64,000 bases of DNA from G963677915 sp963677915 (GTDB lineage: Bacteria; Bacillota; Clostridia; Lachnospirales; Vallitaleaceae), in the NCBI GenBank assembly GCA_963677915.2, contig CAXXGE010000032.1, forward strand, positions 1 to 64,000. The letters run 5' to 3'. Below, piece after piece: positions 1 through 8,669 of the stretch. The position numbers were made by a program, and so were the translations under genes. Position 1 is the stretch's first letter, and the number at the start of each line of letters is the position of its first letter. The notes below the pieces were generated by a model that saw only the letters and a list, made by a program, of their open reading frames with translations, ran no database searches and was not told the DNA's origin.

Positions 1-1174
1 TCACGGACATAAGGTCTTTTTCGCTCCTTGGCCGCTTTGTGTTGATCCTGAAATAGACACCCTCGGTAGGCTGGATCTTCAGAACCAGGAGGTTCGGCTT
101 CGCCCGTTTCTTATCCTTGTCGCAGCACTTTCTGCTCTTGAACTCGATAATCACTTCCGCTTCACGGCTGTCCAGGAACTTGCCCGATCTGAGGTAGAAA
201 GGCACCCCTTCCCATCTGTCCGTATCGATTCGGCATTTCATTGCCACATAGGTTTCAGTGGATGAATTCGGATCCACTTTGGGCTCCTGCCTGTAGCCGT
301 TGTACTGACCGAAAACAAGGTCCCGATGCCCTTCAAGATCGGGATTGATCTCGAGGTTCCTCAGCACCTTGACCTTCTCATCCCGGATACTGTCCGTGTC
401 AAAGCCTGCAGGGGGTTCCATGGCCACAAGTGCCAGGATCTGCAGCAGGTGGTTCTGGACCATGTCCCTAAGGGCTCCAGACTTGTCATAATAGCCGCCT
501 CTTTCCTGGACGCCCACACTTTCCTTGACCGTAATCTGAACGTTGTCGATGGACTCCTTGTTCCATACCGCGTTGAAAATCTGGTTGGAAAAACGGACCA
601 TCAAGATGTTCTGTATCATTTCTTTTCCCAGGTAGTGGTCGATCCTGAAGATATTCTCTTCTCCGAATACCCTGGAAATCGTATCGTTGATCTTGGTCGC
701 CGACTCAAGGTCGTATCCGAAAGGCTTCTCGAATACAGCGCGTGTGTAGCCGCAATTGTCCAAAAGGCCCTTGTCGTACAGCTGTTCGGAGATGAAAGGA
801 AAGAACTCAGGGCCAGTCGCAAGATAGAAGATCCTGTTGCCGCTGCAGTTGTGTTCCTCGTCAGTCTTGTTCATATAATCATAGAGCCCATGAAAATCAT
901 CAGCTTTTGAAAAGTCCATCATATAATAGTGAATCAGCCTCTTGAACTTGTCATAGCTCTCTTCTGTATAACCTTTCACCTTTGTTTCAAGAATCTGTTT
1001 GAACTCTTCCCTGTAGCTCTCAGAAGACTTTTCCCTTCTGCCGATCGCTACAATGGAAACATTGTCCTTCATTTTGCCATCAAGATAGAGTTCATAATAA
1101 GCGGGTATCAATTTGTTGTATGTCAAGTTGCCTGTCCCGCCGAAAATTGTAAAAACCAAGCCGTTGTCGACCAT
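1..1174 (-). CDS. zwf: glucose-6-phosphate 1-dehydrogenase, 3' end cut by window edge
   Basis: Oxidises glucose 6-phosphate to 6-phosphogluconolactone with NAD(P)+, the entry to the oxidative pentose phosphate pathway; cytoplasmic. The reverse-strand translation begins MVDNGLVFTIFGGTGNL, a Rossmann nucleotide-binding start, and contains RIDHYLGKE, the substrate-binding signature of Zwf, about 170 residues in. About 391 residues are visible and no stop is reached, so the C-terminal part (usual length about 480-500) lies outside the window. The ATG at 1174 is preferred over the in-frame ATG at 1180 because an AGAGGTG ribosome site sits six bases before it. The gene is divergent from the Cys-rich gene at 1256. 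Confidence 0.95.
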   Translation of the reverse strand, partial: MVDNGLVFTIFGGTGNLTYNKLIPAYYELYLDGKMKDNVSIVAIGRREKSSESYREEFKQILETKVKGYTEESYDKFKRLIHYYMMDFSKADDFHGLYDYMNKTDEEHNCSGNRIFYLATGPEFFPFISEQLYDKGLLDNCGYTRAVFEKPFGYDLESATKINDTISRVFGEENIFRIDHYLGKEMIQNILMVRFSNQIFNAVWNKESIDNVQITVKESVGVQERGGYYDKSGALRDMVQNHLLQILALVAMEPPAGFDTDSIRDEKVKVLRNLEINPDLEGHRDLVFGQYNGYRQEPKVDPNSSTETYVAMKCRIDTDRWEGVPFYLRSGKFLDSREAEVIIEFKSRKCCDKDKKRAKPNLLVLKIQPTEGVYFRINTKRPRSEKDLMSV

Positions 1175-1255
1175 TATCATCACCTCTTTTTTAGAATTAT
1201 ATCATATTATCTCCTTCTCATGATACAATATAGTTAAAGTAGAAAGGATGACACC

Positions 1256-1507
1256 ATGAACAACAGCTTTCGTTTTTTCAGAAACACAGCATGCAAGTAT
1301 TTCCCCTGCCACGATGTGAAGGACAGCAACGATTTCAACTGCCTGTTCTGCTATTGCCCACTTTATCTTATGGAGGACTGTGGGGGAAATCCGAAATGGA
1401 ACAAAAATGTGAAGGACTGCTCCGATTGTCTCTTGCCGCACCGCCCGAAAGGCTATGACTATATCAACAGCAAGATCATGGAGTACAACAAAAAGAAACA
1501 GGTGTGA
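1256..1507 (+). CDS. cysteine-rich small domain protein
   Basis: An 83-residue protein with eight cysteines in pairs and clusters (CKYFPCH, CLFCYC, C-x-x-C near the C terminus), matching my memory of the Cysteine-rich small domain family (PF04071), presumed metal binding. The biochemical role is unknown. Family members are common in Clostridia and archaea and are sometimes found near corrinoid genes; here a corrinoid ABC importer lies 1.4 kb downstream on the opposite strand. The ribosome site AAAGGATGA precedes the ATG. The next gene starts four bases after the stop, so the two are probably co-transcribed. Confidence 0.75.
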   Translation: MNNSFRFFRNTACKYFPCHDVKDSNDFNCLFCYCPLYLMEDCGGNPKWNKNVKDCSDCLLPHRPKGYDYINSKIMEYNKKKQV

Positions 1508-1511
1508 TGCG

Positions 1512-2930
1512 ATGAATACAAATGGCGATTTGGACCACCTCCTCCTTGAGATGGTTCTAGAGCATACGAAAGAAGCCATCATAGGCATATCGGATGCCGG
1601 TCGGATTGTCTTCTGCAATAGAAAATTCCTCGATTTGACAGGACACGACAGCGAGCTGAGTGTCCGTCATAGGCATGTCTGCAAAGTGCTAAATCTAGAA
1701 GCCGCAGGCGGGGCACCCGATCCATGCCACACCATGCTCGAGGCCCTCGATTGCTACAGCTGTCTTCTGATGGAGGACCTGAAGATCCTTTCATGGGATG
1801 GCAGGCATGTCGACATCCGACTGGAATGGGAACCATTTAAAAACAGCAAGAGCGATATTGCCGCCATCGTCTTCATCACGGATCTATCCATCGAAAAATC
1901 CAAAGAAAATGAAATCATCTATCTGAGCTATCACGACCAGCTGACAGGACTGTTCAACCGCCGTTACCTGATAGAAGCATTAGAGCGCATGAACAACCTT
2001 CACAACATGCCGATTGCAGTCATCATGGCGGATATGGACGGCCTTAAGATGATGAACGACGTCTTCGGTCATGCTGTAGGCGACATATACCTGCAGGAGC
2101 TCTCCAACATCCTGAAAGTCTCCTTGCGGTCTGACGATATTGCAGCCAGAATCGGCGGCGACGAATTCGTGATTGTCCTGCCGCGCACATCAAAGAAAGA
2201 GGCAGAAGAGATCATCAGAAGAATCAGGAAAAGATGCGCCAACAGAGCGAATCTCCCGATCCCACTATCCGTCTCCTTTGGACTGTGCATGAAGGACAGC
2301 ACCGAAAGCACCACCCAGGATATCCTTAACCATGCCGACGAGATGATGTACAAATGCAAGTTAAGGGAGACCCAGAAGTTCAGGCATTCCGCCCTGAAAG
2401 TTATTCTGGAAAAACTCAGGGAAGACTTCCCTTATGAAGAGGAGCATGCCGTCCAACTGCAGAAACTCAGCGTCAAGCTGGGCGCTTTGCTGGATCTTGA
2501 CCAATCTGAACTGGATCTGCTGTCAGAAGCCGCCTATTTCCACGATATCGGCAAAATCGGCATGGTCAAACGCAACGGCGACAAAACAACACCGCTTACC
2601 AAAAGAGACCGGGAAATCCTGAAACGCCATTCGGAAATCGGATACCGCATCCTGGGTTCCAGCGACAAGACCAAGGCCTACTCGGAAATCATCCTCTTCC
2701 ATCACGAACACTGGGACGGCAGCGGATTCCCCCAAGGCCTCAAAGGCGATGAAATACCATTGGCCTCGCAGATTATCCTCATTGCCGACATATTTACAAG
2801 ACTGACACACAAGACGCCCTATCATCAGACTATGTCTGTTGAAGAAGCCTTCGATGAAATAGAAAAGCGCAACGGTACCTACTTCAATCCGAAGCTGGTC
2901 GCTGCGCTAAAAGATATTCTCGAATTGTAG
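1512..2930 (+). CDS. PAS-GGDEF-HD-GYP cyclic-di-GMP turnover protein
   Basis: A 472-residue cytoplasmic signalling protein. An N-terminal PAS-like sensor domain (about residues 15-125) contains a C-x4-LEALDCYSC cluster that could bind metal or respond to redox. A diguanylate cyclase domain follows (about 145-305) with an intact RIGGDEF active site near residue 215 and an RSDD product-inhibition I-site exactly five residues upstream. The C-terminal HD-GYP phosphodiesterase domain carries HDIGKIG (about 343) and HHEHWDGSGFP (about 397). It could therefore both make and break c-di-GMP. I chose ATG 1512 over the longer reading frame because AGGTG lies seven bases upstream and the preceding gene ends at 1507. 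Its stop abuts the stop of the convergent ABC gene with no gap. Confidence 0.9.
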   Translation: MNTNGDLDHLLLEMVLEHTKEAIIGISDAGRIVFCNRKFLDLTGHDSELSVRHRHVCKVLNLEAAGGAPDPCHTMLEALDCYSCLLMEDLKILSWDGRHVDIRLEWEPFKNSKSDIAAIVFITDLSIEKSKENEIIYLSYHDQLTGLFNRRYLIEALERMNNLHNMPIAVIMADMDGLKMMNDVFGHAVGDIYLQELSNILKVSLRSDDIAARIGGDEFVIVLPRTSKKEAEEIIRRIRKRCANRANLPIPLSVSFGLCMKDSTESTTQDILNHADEMMYKCKLRETQKFRHSALKVILEKLREDFPYEEEHAVQLQKLSVKLGALLDLDQSELDLLSEAAYFHDIGKIGMVKRNGDKTTPLTKRDREILKRHSEIGYRILGSSDKTKAYSEIILFHHEHWDGSGFPQGLKGDEIPLASQIILIADIFTRLTHKTPYHQTMSVEEAFDEIEKRNGTYFNPKLVAALKDILEL

Positions 2931-3692
2931 TTACCAGAAAACGCCGTATGGCTTTTCACTTGACCTGACTGTCACATCAACACCATAGACTTCCCTGACT
3001 GTCCTGCTGCTGATCACATCACCGGGCAGTCCCGAATGCACAATCAGTCCTTTGTCGACCATATAAAGATGGTCGCAGTAGTTAAGGGCCACATTCATAT
3101 CATGAAGCACTGCTACTACCAGCCTGCCATCCCGGTGGGCTGAATTTTTAAGTGTCTTGATGATATCCTGCTGGTAGTGGATGTCCAGATGGGAGATAGG
3201 TTCGTCCAGCAAGATGATTGGCGTATCCTGCACCAGCGCCCTGGCAATCAGAACCCGCTGCACTTCACCGCCGCTCAATTCATTGACGAATACTTTTTCA
3301 AAACCCTGCAGGCCCGTTTCCCGCATGACATTCCCGACGATCTCCCAATCCTTTGAAGAGGGCGCCGAAAATCTTTTAATATACGGATGCCGGCCCATCA
3401 TCAGAATGCTTTCCACTGTAAAAGCATATTTCATCTGGAACATCTGCGGTACAAATGCTATGTATCTAGCCAGTTCTCTTCTGCTGAAACCGGTTATATC
3501 CCGTCCATCAAGAAAGATGCGATCCTTCTCGGCATGTAAAAGCCCTGCCATCAAGCGAAGCCATGTGGTCTTTCCGGATCCATTCGGCCCGAGAATGCCA
3601 TAGAAATTTTCATTTTCCATGGAGCCTGATATGCCGTTCAGGACATTGTACTTGTCATACTTGAAAACCAGGTCTTTCATTTCCAGCTTCAT
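2931..3692 (-). CDS. btuD: corrinoid/iron ABC transporter ATP-binding protein (BtuD/FecE-like)
   Basis: A 253-residue ATPase subunit that powers import through the permease encoded just upstream. Walker A GPNGSGKTT is near residue 36, the ABC signature LSGGEVQR near 138, Walker B IILLDEP near 160 and the switch His in AVLHDMN. It is typical of the FecE/BtuD/FhuC subfamily. It is the last gene of a btuF-btuC-btuD operon, with no gap between the permease stop (3693) and its start. The cobalamin riboswitch upstream of the operon indicates that the substrate is a corrinoid rather than a siderophore; that is inference. Confidence 0.9.
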   Translation of the reverse strand: MKLEMKDLVFKYDKYNVLNGISGSMENENFYGILGPNGSGKTTWLRLMAGLLHAEKDRIFLDGRDITGFSRRELARYIAFVPQMFQMKYAFTVESILMMGRHPYIKRFSAPSSKDWEIVGNVMRETGLQGFEKVFVNELSGGEVQRVLIARALVQDTPIILLDEPISHLDIHYQQDIIKTLKNSAHRDGRLVVAVLHDMNVALNYCDHLYMVDKGLIVHSGLPGDVISSRTVREVYGVDVTVRSSEKPYGVFW

Positions 3693-4712
3693 CTATCCCA
3701 CCTGCTTCCTGTTTCTGTACAAATGCCAAAGAAAAAACGGAACACCGAAAAGGGATGTGATAATGCCGATTGAAAATTCCCTGTTCGCCATCAGTGACCG
3801 TGCCAATGTATCGCAAACCACGAGAAAGATGCCTCCAAGCAACGCCGATACCGGCAAGAGCTTCATATGCCGGGGTCCTACAGCCATCCTGGCAGCATGG
3901 GGAACAATCAGACCCACAAAGCCAACTATACCGCTGGATGCAACGATAAACGCCGTCATAAGGGAAGCGGTTGCAAGGAGAAGCTTCTTCACCTTTGTCG
4001 TTTCGACGCCAAGACTCTTGGCCTGCTCATCACCCAGCATCAGCATATCCAGCTCGCTGCTGTGTCTGTAGAGCATAAGGAATCCCCCGATGACTACAAT
4101 GGCTACAGTTGCCAGCTTGTGCCAGGTAGCGACCCTGAAACTGCCCATCGTCCAGAAATAGACTTCTTCGATCATATCGTGGTTCAAGGTGAGCATCAAG
4201 GCGATCAGCGCACTGAAAAAGTAGTTCACTGCCACACCGGAAAGGAGCAGCACGGACATCGGCATTTCACCTTTGACCATGGCCACCCTGAAAATCATAA
4301 AGACCACCGCCATAGCGCCGGCAAAAGCGAATAGGCCCATGGTGCCGAATCCCATCAGCGTAACCCGTACGCCAAGGACGACAGCCAACGTCGCACCAAA
4401 AGCTGCGCCCGAAGAGATACCCAGAAGGTAAGGCTCTGCCATCGGATTCGAGAATACGCCCTGAAAAACGACACCTGCAACGGCAAGCCCCATGCCGGCC
4501 ACGAGAGCCAGCAGGATGCGCGGCATCCTCAAATTCATGATGATGGTCCGATGGGCATCATTGACAAAGTCAGAATTCGAACCTGTCAGGATTCCGAAAA
4601 ACTCACTGAATGATATGTCCGCACTCCCAAAGAGCGCACTGATGACAACCACAGCTAGAAGCACTGCCACAATAATTGAAATTTTCAGCCAGTCTTTCGT
4701 CTTATAATGCAT
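3693..4712 (-). CDS. btuC: corrinoid ABC transporter permease (FecCD/BtuC family)
   Basis: A 339-residue polytopic membrane protein of the FecCD family with about ten hydrophobic segments. It contains the family motif LRMPRILLALVAGMGLAVAG and a C-terminal GFVGLIVPH loop that contacts the ATPase. It forms the translocation channel with BtuD and receives substrate from BtuF. The open frame extends to 4796, but the start MHYKTKDW at 4712 is preferred because it overlaps the end of btuF by only 11 bases and gives the usual family length; its ribosome site is weak, suggesting translational coupling. Confidence 0.9.
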   Translation of the reverse strand: MHYKTKDWLKISIIVAVLLAVVVISALFGSADISFSEFFGILTGSNSDFVNDAHRTIIMNLRMPRILLALVAGMGLAVAGVVFQGVFSNPMAEPYLLGISSGAAFGATLAVVLGVRVTLMGFGTMGLFAFAGAMAVVFMIFRVAMVKGEMPMSVLLLSGVAVNYFFSALIALMLTLNHDMIEEVYFWTMGSFRVATWHKLATVAIVVIGGFLMLYRHSSELDMLMLGDEQAKSLGVETTKVKKLLLATASLMTAFIVASSGIVGFVGLIVPHAARMAVGPRHMKLLPVSALLGGIFLVVCDTLARSLMANREFSIGIITSLFGVPFFLWHLYRNRKQVG

Positions 4713-5631
4713 CAGGATACATGATTTTAGCGGCCAATTCGATACCTTCAGCAATTCTCGGCCCCTGACGTGCAAACAGGTTCTGATCCACGACATAAAC
4801 CCTTCCTTCCTTAACAGCGGTCAGATCTTTATAGCCTTCCATTTCGGCCATTTGTTCCTTCATGCTGCCTTGACTGCCGTGTTTCTCAGGCACCAGGATA
4901 TAATCCGGGTCTTTTTCAATAATCTGCTCAAGTGTATAAGACCAGCCCGTTGCATCCGCTGCAATGTTGTCACCGCCAGCCAGTGTCAGGATACCATGCA
5001 TAAAAGTATCACCGGTTGCGGTGTAGTCGCCGCCCTCTCCTGCTGCCACCACAAAATACACCGAAGGCTTTTCCATTCCCTTGATCGCTTCCTGCACCTC
5101 ACCAATCCGTGACTGCATCTCTTCAATAAGGGCGTCAGCTTCCGCTTCAGCACCTACTATCTCTCCTATGAGCCTCAGATAGTCAAACGTGCCGTTAATG
5201 TCTGATTTGAAGGATATGCAAAGTACTGTCAGACCGTTGTTTTTCAGCGTATCTACCACCTCTTGGTTGGCCATGCTTGATAGGAATACAACATCCGGCT
5301 GCGCCGCAACAACAGACTCCACGCTGATTTCGTATAGCGTACCAAACGTCGGGATATCAGCAGTCTCTGCCGGGTAGTCACAGTACTCCGAACGGCCTAT
5401 TAACTTGTCCCCGGCACCCAGTGCGAATATCATTTCTGTCATCTCGGGTGCCATGGAGATGATTTTCTCTGGTGTCTTTTCAATGACAATTTCATCACCA
5501 TAATAGTCGGTGACAGTCAGCGGCTCGCTTAACTCAGCGCCCGACGTCGTCTCTACCTTGTCGCTCTGGCATCCCGCCAGCACAAGCATCGCCACCATAA
5601 AACCCAGTATAATCCATTTCATTTGTTTCAT
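4702..5631 (-). CDS. btuF: corrinoid ABC transporter substrate-binding lipoprotein
   Basis: A 309-residue periplasmic-binding-protein of the BtuF/FecB type. The N terminus is a lipoprotein signal with lipobox LAGC at about residues 18-21, so the protein is anchored to the outside of the membrane. The fold is marked by SMAPEMTEMIFALGAGDKL near residue 60 and PDVVFLSS near 113. It is the first gene of the btuFCD importer operon and follows a cobalamin riboswitch and terminator, so its expression should fall when B12 is plentiful. Confidence 0.9.
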   Translation of the reverse strand: MKQMKWIILGFMVAMLVLAGCQSDKVETTSGAELSEPLTVTDYYGDEIVIEKTPEKIISMAPEMTEMIFALGAGDKLIGRSEYCDYPAETADIPTFGTLYEISVESVVAAQPDVVFLSSMANQEVVDTLKNNGLTVLCISFKSDINGTFDYLRLIGEIVGAEAEADALIEEMQSRIGEVQEAIKGMEKPSVYFVVAAGEGGDYTATGDTFMHGILTLAGGDNIAADATGWSYTLEQIIEKDPDYILVPEKHGSQGSMKEQMAEMEGYKDLTAVKEGRVYVVDQNLFARQGPRIAEGIELAAKIMYPDAL

Positions 5632-5660
5632 GTTCTTTCCTCCATTGTTTATTTTTCAGT

Positions 5661-5690
5661 AAAAAAAAATAGCCGTGCAATACGGCCATC
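5661..5690 (-). terminator. riboswitch-controlled intrinsic terminator before btuF
   Basis: On the minus strand, GCCGT-ATTGC-ACGGC is followed by TATTTTTTTTT. It lies between the B12 aptamer and the btuF start, the expected position for the expression platform. A second small hairpin (AGAGGAA...TTCCTCT, about 5691-5713) lies between aptamer and terminator and could take part in the switch. Confidence 0.85.
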
Positions 5691-5739
5691 CAGAGGAATC
5701 TCGTTCCTCTATAGTATCCGTACTTTCCCTCCGAAAGCG

Positions 5740-5932
5740 AAGATGTTCATCATCATAGGCAGATCTCCTGACTCACCATCATCCTACTATCCCGTCTTCT
5801 CGGCTTGCGCCAATGACATATGGGATCTCGTCCAGCATACAGTAGCGGGGGCTGCAACGGCATTTCACCGTTTTCCCTTTTAATCTTTCAATCGAAAGAA
5901 CCTTTGATGTTATGAAGTTTTCAAAGCACCTG
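5740..5932 (-). promoter_or_regulatory. cobalamin riboswitch upstream of btuFCD
   Basis: Reading the minus strand, the conserved cobalamin aptamer blocks appear in order: GGGAAAACGGTGAAATGCCG, then GCAGCCCCCGCTACTGT, then GAGTCAGGAGATCTGCC near the 3' end. Box spacing fits the class. The usual GCCACTG core is degenerate. It sits immediately upstream of an intrinsic terminator and the btuFCD operon, so cobalamin binding should cause premature termination. Confidence 0.92.
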
Positions 5933-5985
5933 TTTAGTATATTATGGACAGCAATGCATGTCAAGAAATCACAGTAAAAGATTGC

Positions 5986-6011
5986 AAAAAAAGCCACGGA
6001 TAACCGTGGCT
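5986..6011 (-). terminator. intrinsic terminator of the DUF6465 gene
   Basis: An 8-bp perfect stem AGCCACGG/CCGTGGCT with a 4-base loop, followed on the minus strand by seven Ts. It separates the small gene at 6048 from the cobalamin riboswitch leader. Confidence 0.85.
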
Positions 6012-6047
6012 CAAAATACTGATTGGATCTTATAACAATGATAACTG

Positions 6048-6245
6048 TTAGATGCTGACGGAGCCGCTGAAGTCATCGTTGATGACATAGTAGCATTTGC
6101 TCTCTTCAGGTTTCACGTAAATATCCAAAGTCTTGATTTCTTTCACCTTGTTACCAGCATCTTTCCATGCCTGCTTGGCGTCAACAACGAAAGCATCAAC
6201 TTCGACTTCAGAATCATTAGCTTGAAGAATAATTCTTTGCTTCAT
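6048..6245 (-). CDS. small DUF6465-like protein
   Basis: A 65-residue protein ending in a segment (LDIYVKPEESKCYYVIND) that I recognise from clostridial proteins annotated DUF6465; function unknown. It has no signal peptide or membrane segment. The start is well supported by AAGGAGGT upstream of the ATG, with an AT-rich promoter region (TATAAT-like) beyond. It is monocistronic, with its own terminator at 5986. Family members are often longer with an Ala/Lys-rich N terminus; this one is essentially only the conserved domain. Confidence 0.7.
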   Translation of the reverse strand: MKQRIILQANDSEVEVDAFVVDAKQAWKDAGNKVKEIKTLDIYVKPEESKCYYVINDDFSGSVSI

Positions 6246-6310
6246 ACCCTGACCTCCTTGATAAATTATTTATAATTTATCTCTATATTTTTAATATAAC
6301 AGTACCAATT

Positions 6311-6521
6311 ATACTATAATATGCTGCGACTGTAAATTATTCCATAGCAATTTTGTAAATTTTGTATAAGCTTACCTGCCAGTTGATAACTTTAATTTTA
6401 CCAATATGTGTTATTGGCATGTTATTCAGGTCCAGTGCACCGTTTATCGTACATATGCAACAAGTTCCAGGTCCTGACGAGACAGAAAAATCAATATTTC
6501 CATCCGTTTCACCCTCCTCAC
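6311..6521. repeat. left copy of 211-bp direct repeat (duplicated cblS 3' end)
   Basis: Near-identical to 12522-12731, differing by one A/T base in a homopolymer (present here, missing in the right copy). On the minus strand it encodes the last 61 residues of cblS in an intact frame ending ...YKIYKIAME at 6337, detached from the rest of the gene. It directly abuts the left inverted repeat of the IS1634-family element, so it is best read as one half of a long target-site duplication. Confidence 0.95.
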
Positions 6522-6537
6522 CTGAGTTTCGCAGCAA
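6522..6537 (+). repeat. left terminal inverted repeat of the IS1634-family element
   Basis: CTGAGTTTCGCAGCAA starts exactly where the 211-bp direct repeat ends. With one gap it matches 13-14 of 16-17 positions of the right end read on the opposite strand. Confidence 0.75.
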
Positions 6538-6550
6538 TCATAAAAAATAT

Positions 6551-6585
6551 AACCCAGCGAACACTTGTGTGTGCTGGGTTTTTTT
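6551..6585. terminator. bidirectional hairpin inside the left end of the IS
   Basis: AACCCAGC...GCTGGGTT with an inner ACAC/GTGT extension, T7 on the plus side and an A-rich tract on the other side. It probably insulates the element from transcription entering from outside, a common device at IS ends. Confidence 0.7.
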
Positions 6586-6669
6586 ATTGTCTACATTATG
6601 TATATTATATATGGCGCAATATGGCGTAATATGTTATAATATACATATATATCTAGGGAGGTCCCCACG

Positions 6670-7216
6670 ATGAACATACTATTATTCGGCGTTTCAAATG
6701 TTGGGAAAACGGTTACTGGTGAGTTGCTTGCCAAACGTTTAGGGTATGATTTTTATGATCTTGATGAAGAAATAAAAAAACATCTCAACACGACATTAGA
6801 AATTTTCGTGTCAACAGGGACTCTTTATGAACGTGATGAAATCCGCTGTAAGCTAATTCATTCTCTTATCTCCAGAAAAAGCGATAAAATCATTGCAATT
6901 ACCCCATTATCCAATATTCAATCGATTCGCCCTTTGTTACGCTCAGCTGATGTATTTTCGATTGAACTGACCGATTCAGTTGAGAACATTTTTGAATCGT
7001 CTTGTTTTCAGTGACGAAAATGATATTGTCTATAAAGATGATGACTATAAGAATATGCATAGGGATTACTATCTAAACGACATAAATAAAGACCTTGATT
7101 GGTATGGATATGTTTACGAAGACTTAAAGAATCATTTTCACATTTCCGGCAAATCACCAAAGGATGTCGCTGATGCGTTGATTACACAATACCAACTTGA
7201 CCGAAAGGAGCTTTAG
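6670..7216 (+). pseudogene. shikimate-kinase-like P-loop protein carried by the IS, frameshifted
   Basis: The N terminus MNILLFGVSNVGKTVTGELL has a Walker A GVSNVGKT and an AroK-like LGYDFYDLDEEI segment that in shikimate kinases binds substrate. The frame breaks near 6993-6998: the first part ends at 7014, and the continuation (NRLVFSDENDIVYKDDDY...) reads in another frame to 7216. Restored, the product would be about 181 residues. The stop is three bases before the transposase start with AAGGAG between, so the two were co-translated and the kinase belongs to the element. It lacks an aro-gene context, so a role in chorismate synthesis is unlikely. A promoter-like TATAAT lies at 6635 and GGGAGGT precedes the ATG. 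Confidence 0.75.
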
Positions 7217-7219
7217 TCT

Positions 7220-8668
7220 ATGTATTTAACGTAAAATCAAGCGTCCTAAAGGTATCTATCTTGCACATCCAGGAAAGCTATTATGACAGTTCCACCAAGC
7301 AAAGCCGAACTCGCACCATTCAGAGCCTAGGATACCTGGAAGACTTGAAATCAGAGTACGAAGACCCCATTGCCTTCTTCACCCAAAAAGCATTGGATAT
7401 GACCGAACAAAAAAATACGGAAAAATCAATCAGTATAGAGATTTCATCTAACAGGAAAATGAGTACAGATACCAATGATCTCAGAAACGTTGGCTACGGT
7501 GTACTTAAGGACTTATACAAAAGACTGGAACTGGATAAATTCTGGAACTGGAAAACTCGAAATCTTTCAATCGAATATAATGTTGACCAGATTTTCAGGT
7601 TACTTGTATTCTCACGTATTCTTAATCCAGCCTCGAAAAAAGGAACCTTTGATGCCAGAAATTTCTACTTCGAAGATTTTGACGGCTTTTCACTCGATGA
7701 TGTTTACCATGCGTTGGATGTCATCTGCGAAAATAACGAAGCCCTTCAAAAATGGATCTATGACCGCTCATCAAGCATCTGTGCCAGAGACATGTCGGTA
7801 GCTTATTTTGACTGCACCAACTATTACTTTGATATTGGACGTTCTGACATGGATACTTTAGGCGAAGACGGCAACCCCCATCGACGAAGACGGCAACCCT
7901 GTTGCTGCCAAGTACAGGAAACGCGGTCCGGAAAAAAATCATCGACCTGACCCTATTGTTGAAATGGGTTTACTGATGGACAGAAATGGTATACCACTCG
8001 CTTTTGATTTATTTCCCGGAAACGAATCCGAAAAAGTCCATATGCGGCCCATCATTAATCGTATTAAAGATGAGTTCTCCGATGGTCGAATCATTTTTGT
8101 GGCAGACAGAGGCTTAAACACCTCAGACAACATATACTATCTCAATGGCGATAACAAGGGCGACAACAACCAGCGTGACGGTTATGTCTATGGTCAATCC
8201 ATCAGGGGCGCAGACGAAGAATTTAAGAAATGGGTTATTAGCGGCAGCTATCAGGTTGACCCAAGTCACAAATGACAAAGGCGAATCAGCGAACTTCGTG
8301 CACAAATCCAGAATTCACCCCAAAATACTGAAAGTCAACGTTACAAAGCCAGGAAATAAGAAGCCAACGAAAAAATCAGTTTCCATCGACCAGAGGCAAA
8401 TGGTCTAACTATTCAGAAAAGTACGCCAAAAAGCAGAAGGCTGACAGAGAAATGATGATCCAACGGGCCAAAGACATGATTAAGCATCCTAAGAACTATA
8501 CCAGAGCTACCTCTGCAGGCTCGGCTTCTTACGTATTGAACATATCCTTCGACAAGAGCACAGGAGAAATTGTTTCAGGGAAATCTTTAGGATTGAATAT
8601 AGAGAAAATCAAAGAGGAAAATGAAATATGATGGCTACTATTCCATTGTTACCAGTGAATTAACTAAG
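7220..8668 (+). pseudogene. IS1634-family transposase, 5' portion
   Basis: The N-terminal four fifths of an IS1634-family DDE transposase. Family segments can be followed through several frames: KIKRPKGIYLA, IQESYYDSSTKQSRTRTIQS, MSVAYFDCTNYYFD, PLAFDLFPGNESE, IIFVADRGLNTSDN and KYDGYYSIVTSELT. I count about six frameshifts (near 7232, 7264, 7880, 8256, 8406 and 8620). The sequence stops at ...SELT where the nested transposon begins; the rest resumes at 12044. No functional enzyme can be made from it as written. Confidence 0.88.
8664..8668. repeat. left 5-bp target duplication of the nested transposon (CTAAG)
   Basis: CTAAG here and CTATG at 12044-12048 flank the nested element. Using the right copy, the transposase reads SELT-MPDLEIREIYRGL without a break, which is the family sequence. 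One base differs between copies and one extra C (8669) separates the left copy from the element end. Confidence 0.65.
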
Positions 8669-8669
8669 C

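Noticed and set aside
5779..5997. 72-residue minus-strand open frame
   Set aside because: It covers the cobalamin riboswitch aptamer, whose conserved blocks explain the sequence.
6337..6537. 66-residue minus-strand open frame as a gene
   Set aside because: It is the duplicated tail of cblS plus a few bases of IS end; no start signal belongs to it.
6670..7216. Chromosomal shikimate kinase gene (aroK)
   Set aside because: It lies inside the IS boundaries, is coupled to the transposase and has no aro neighbours; it is treated as an element passenger.
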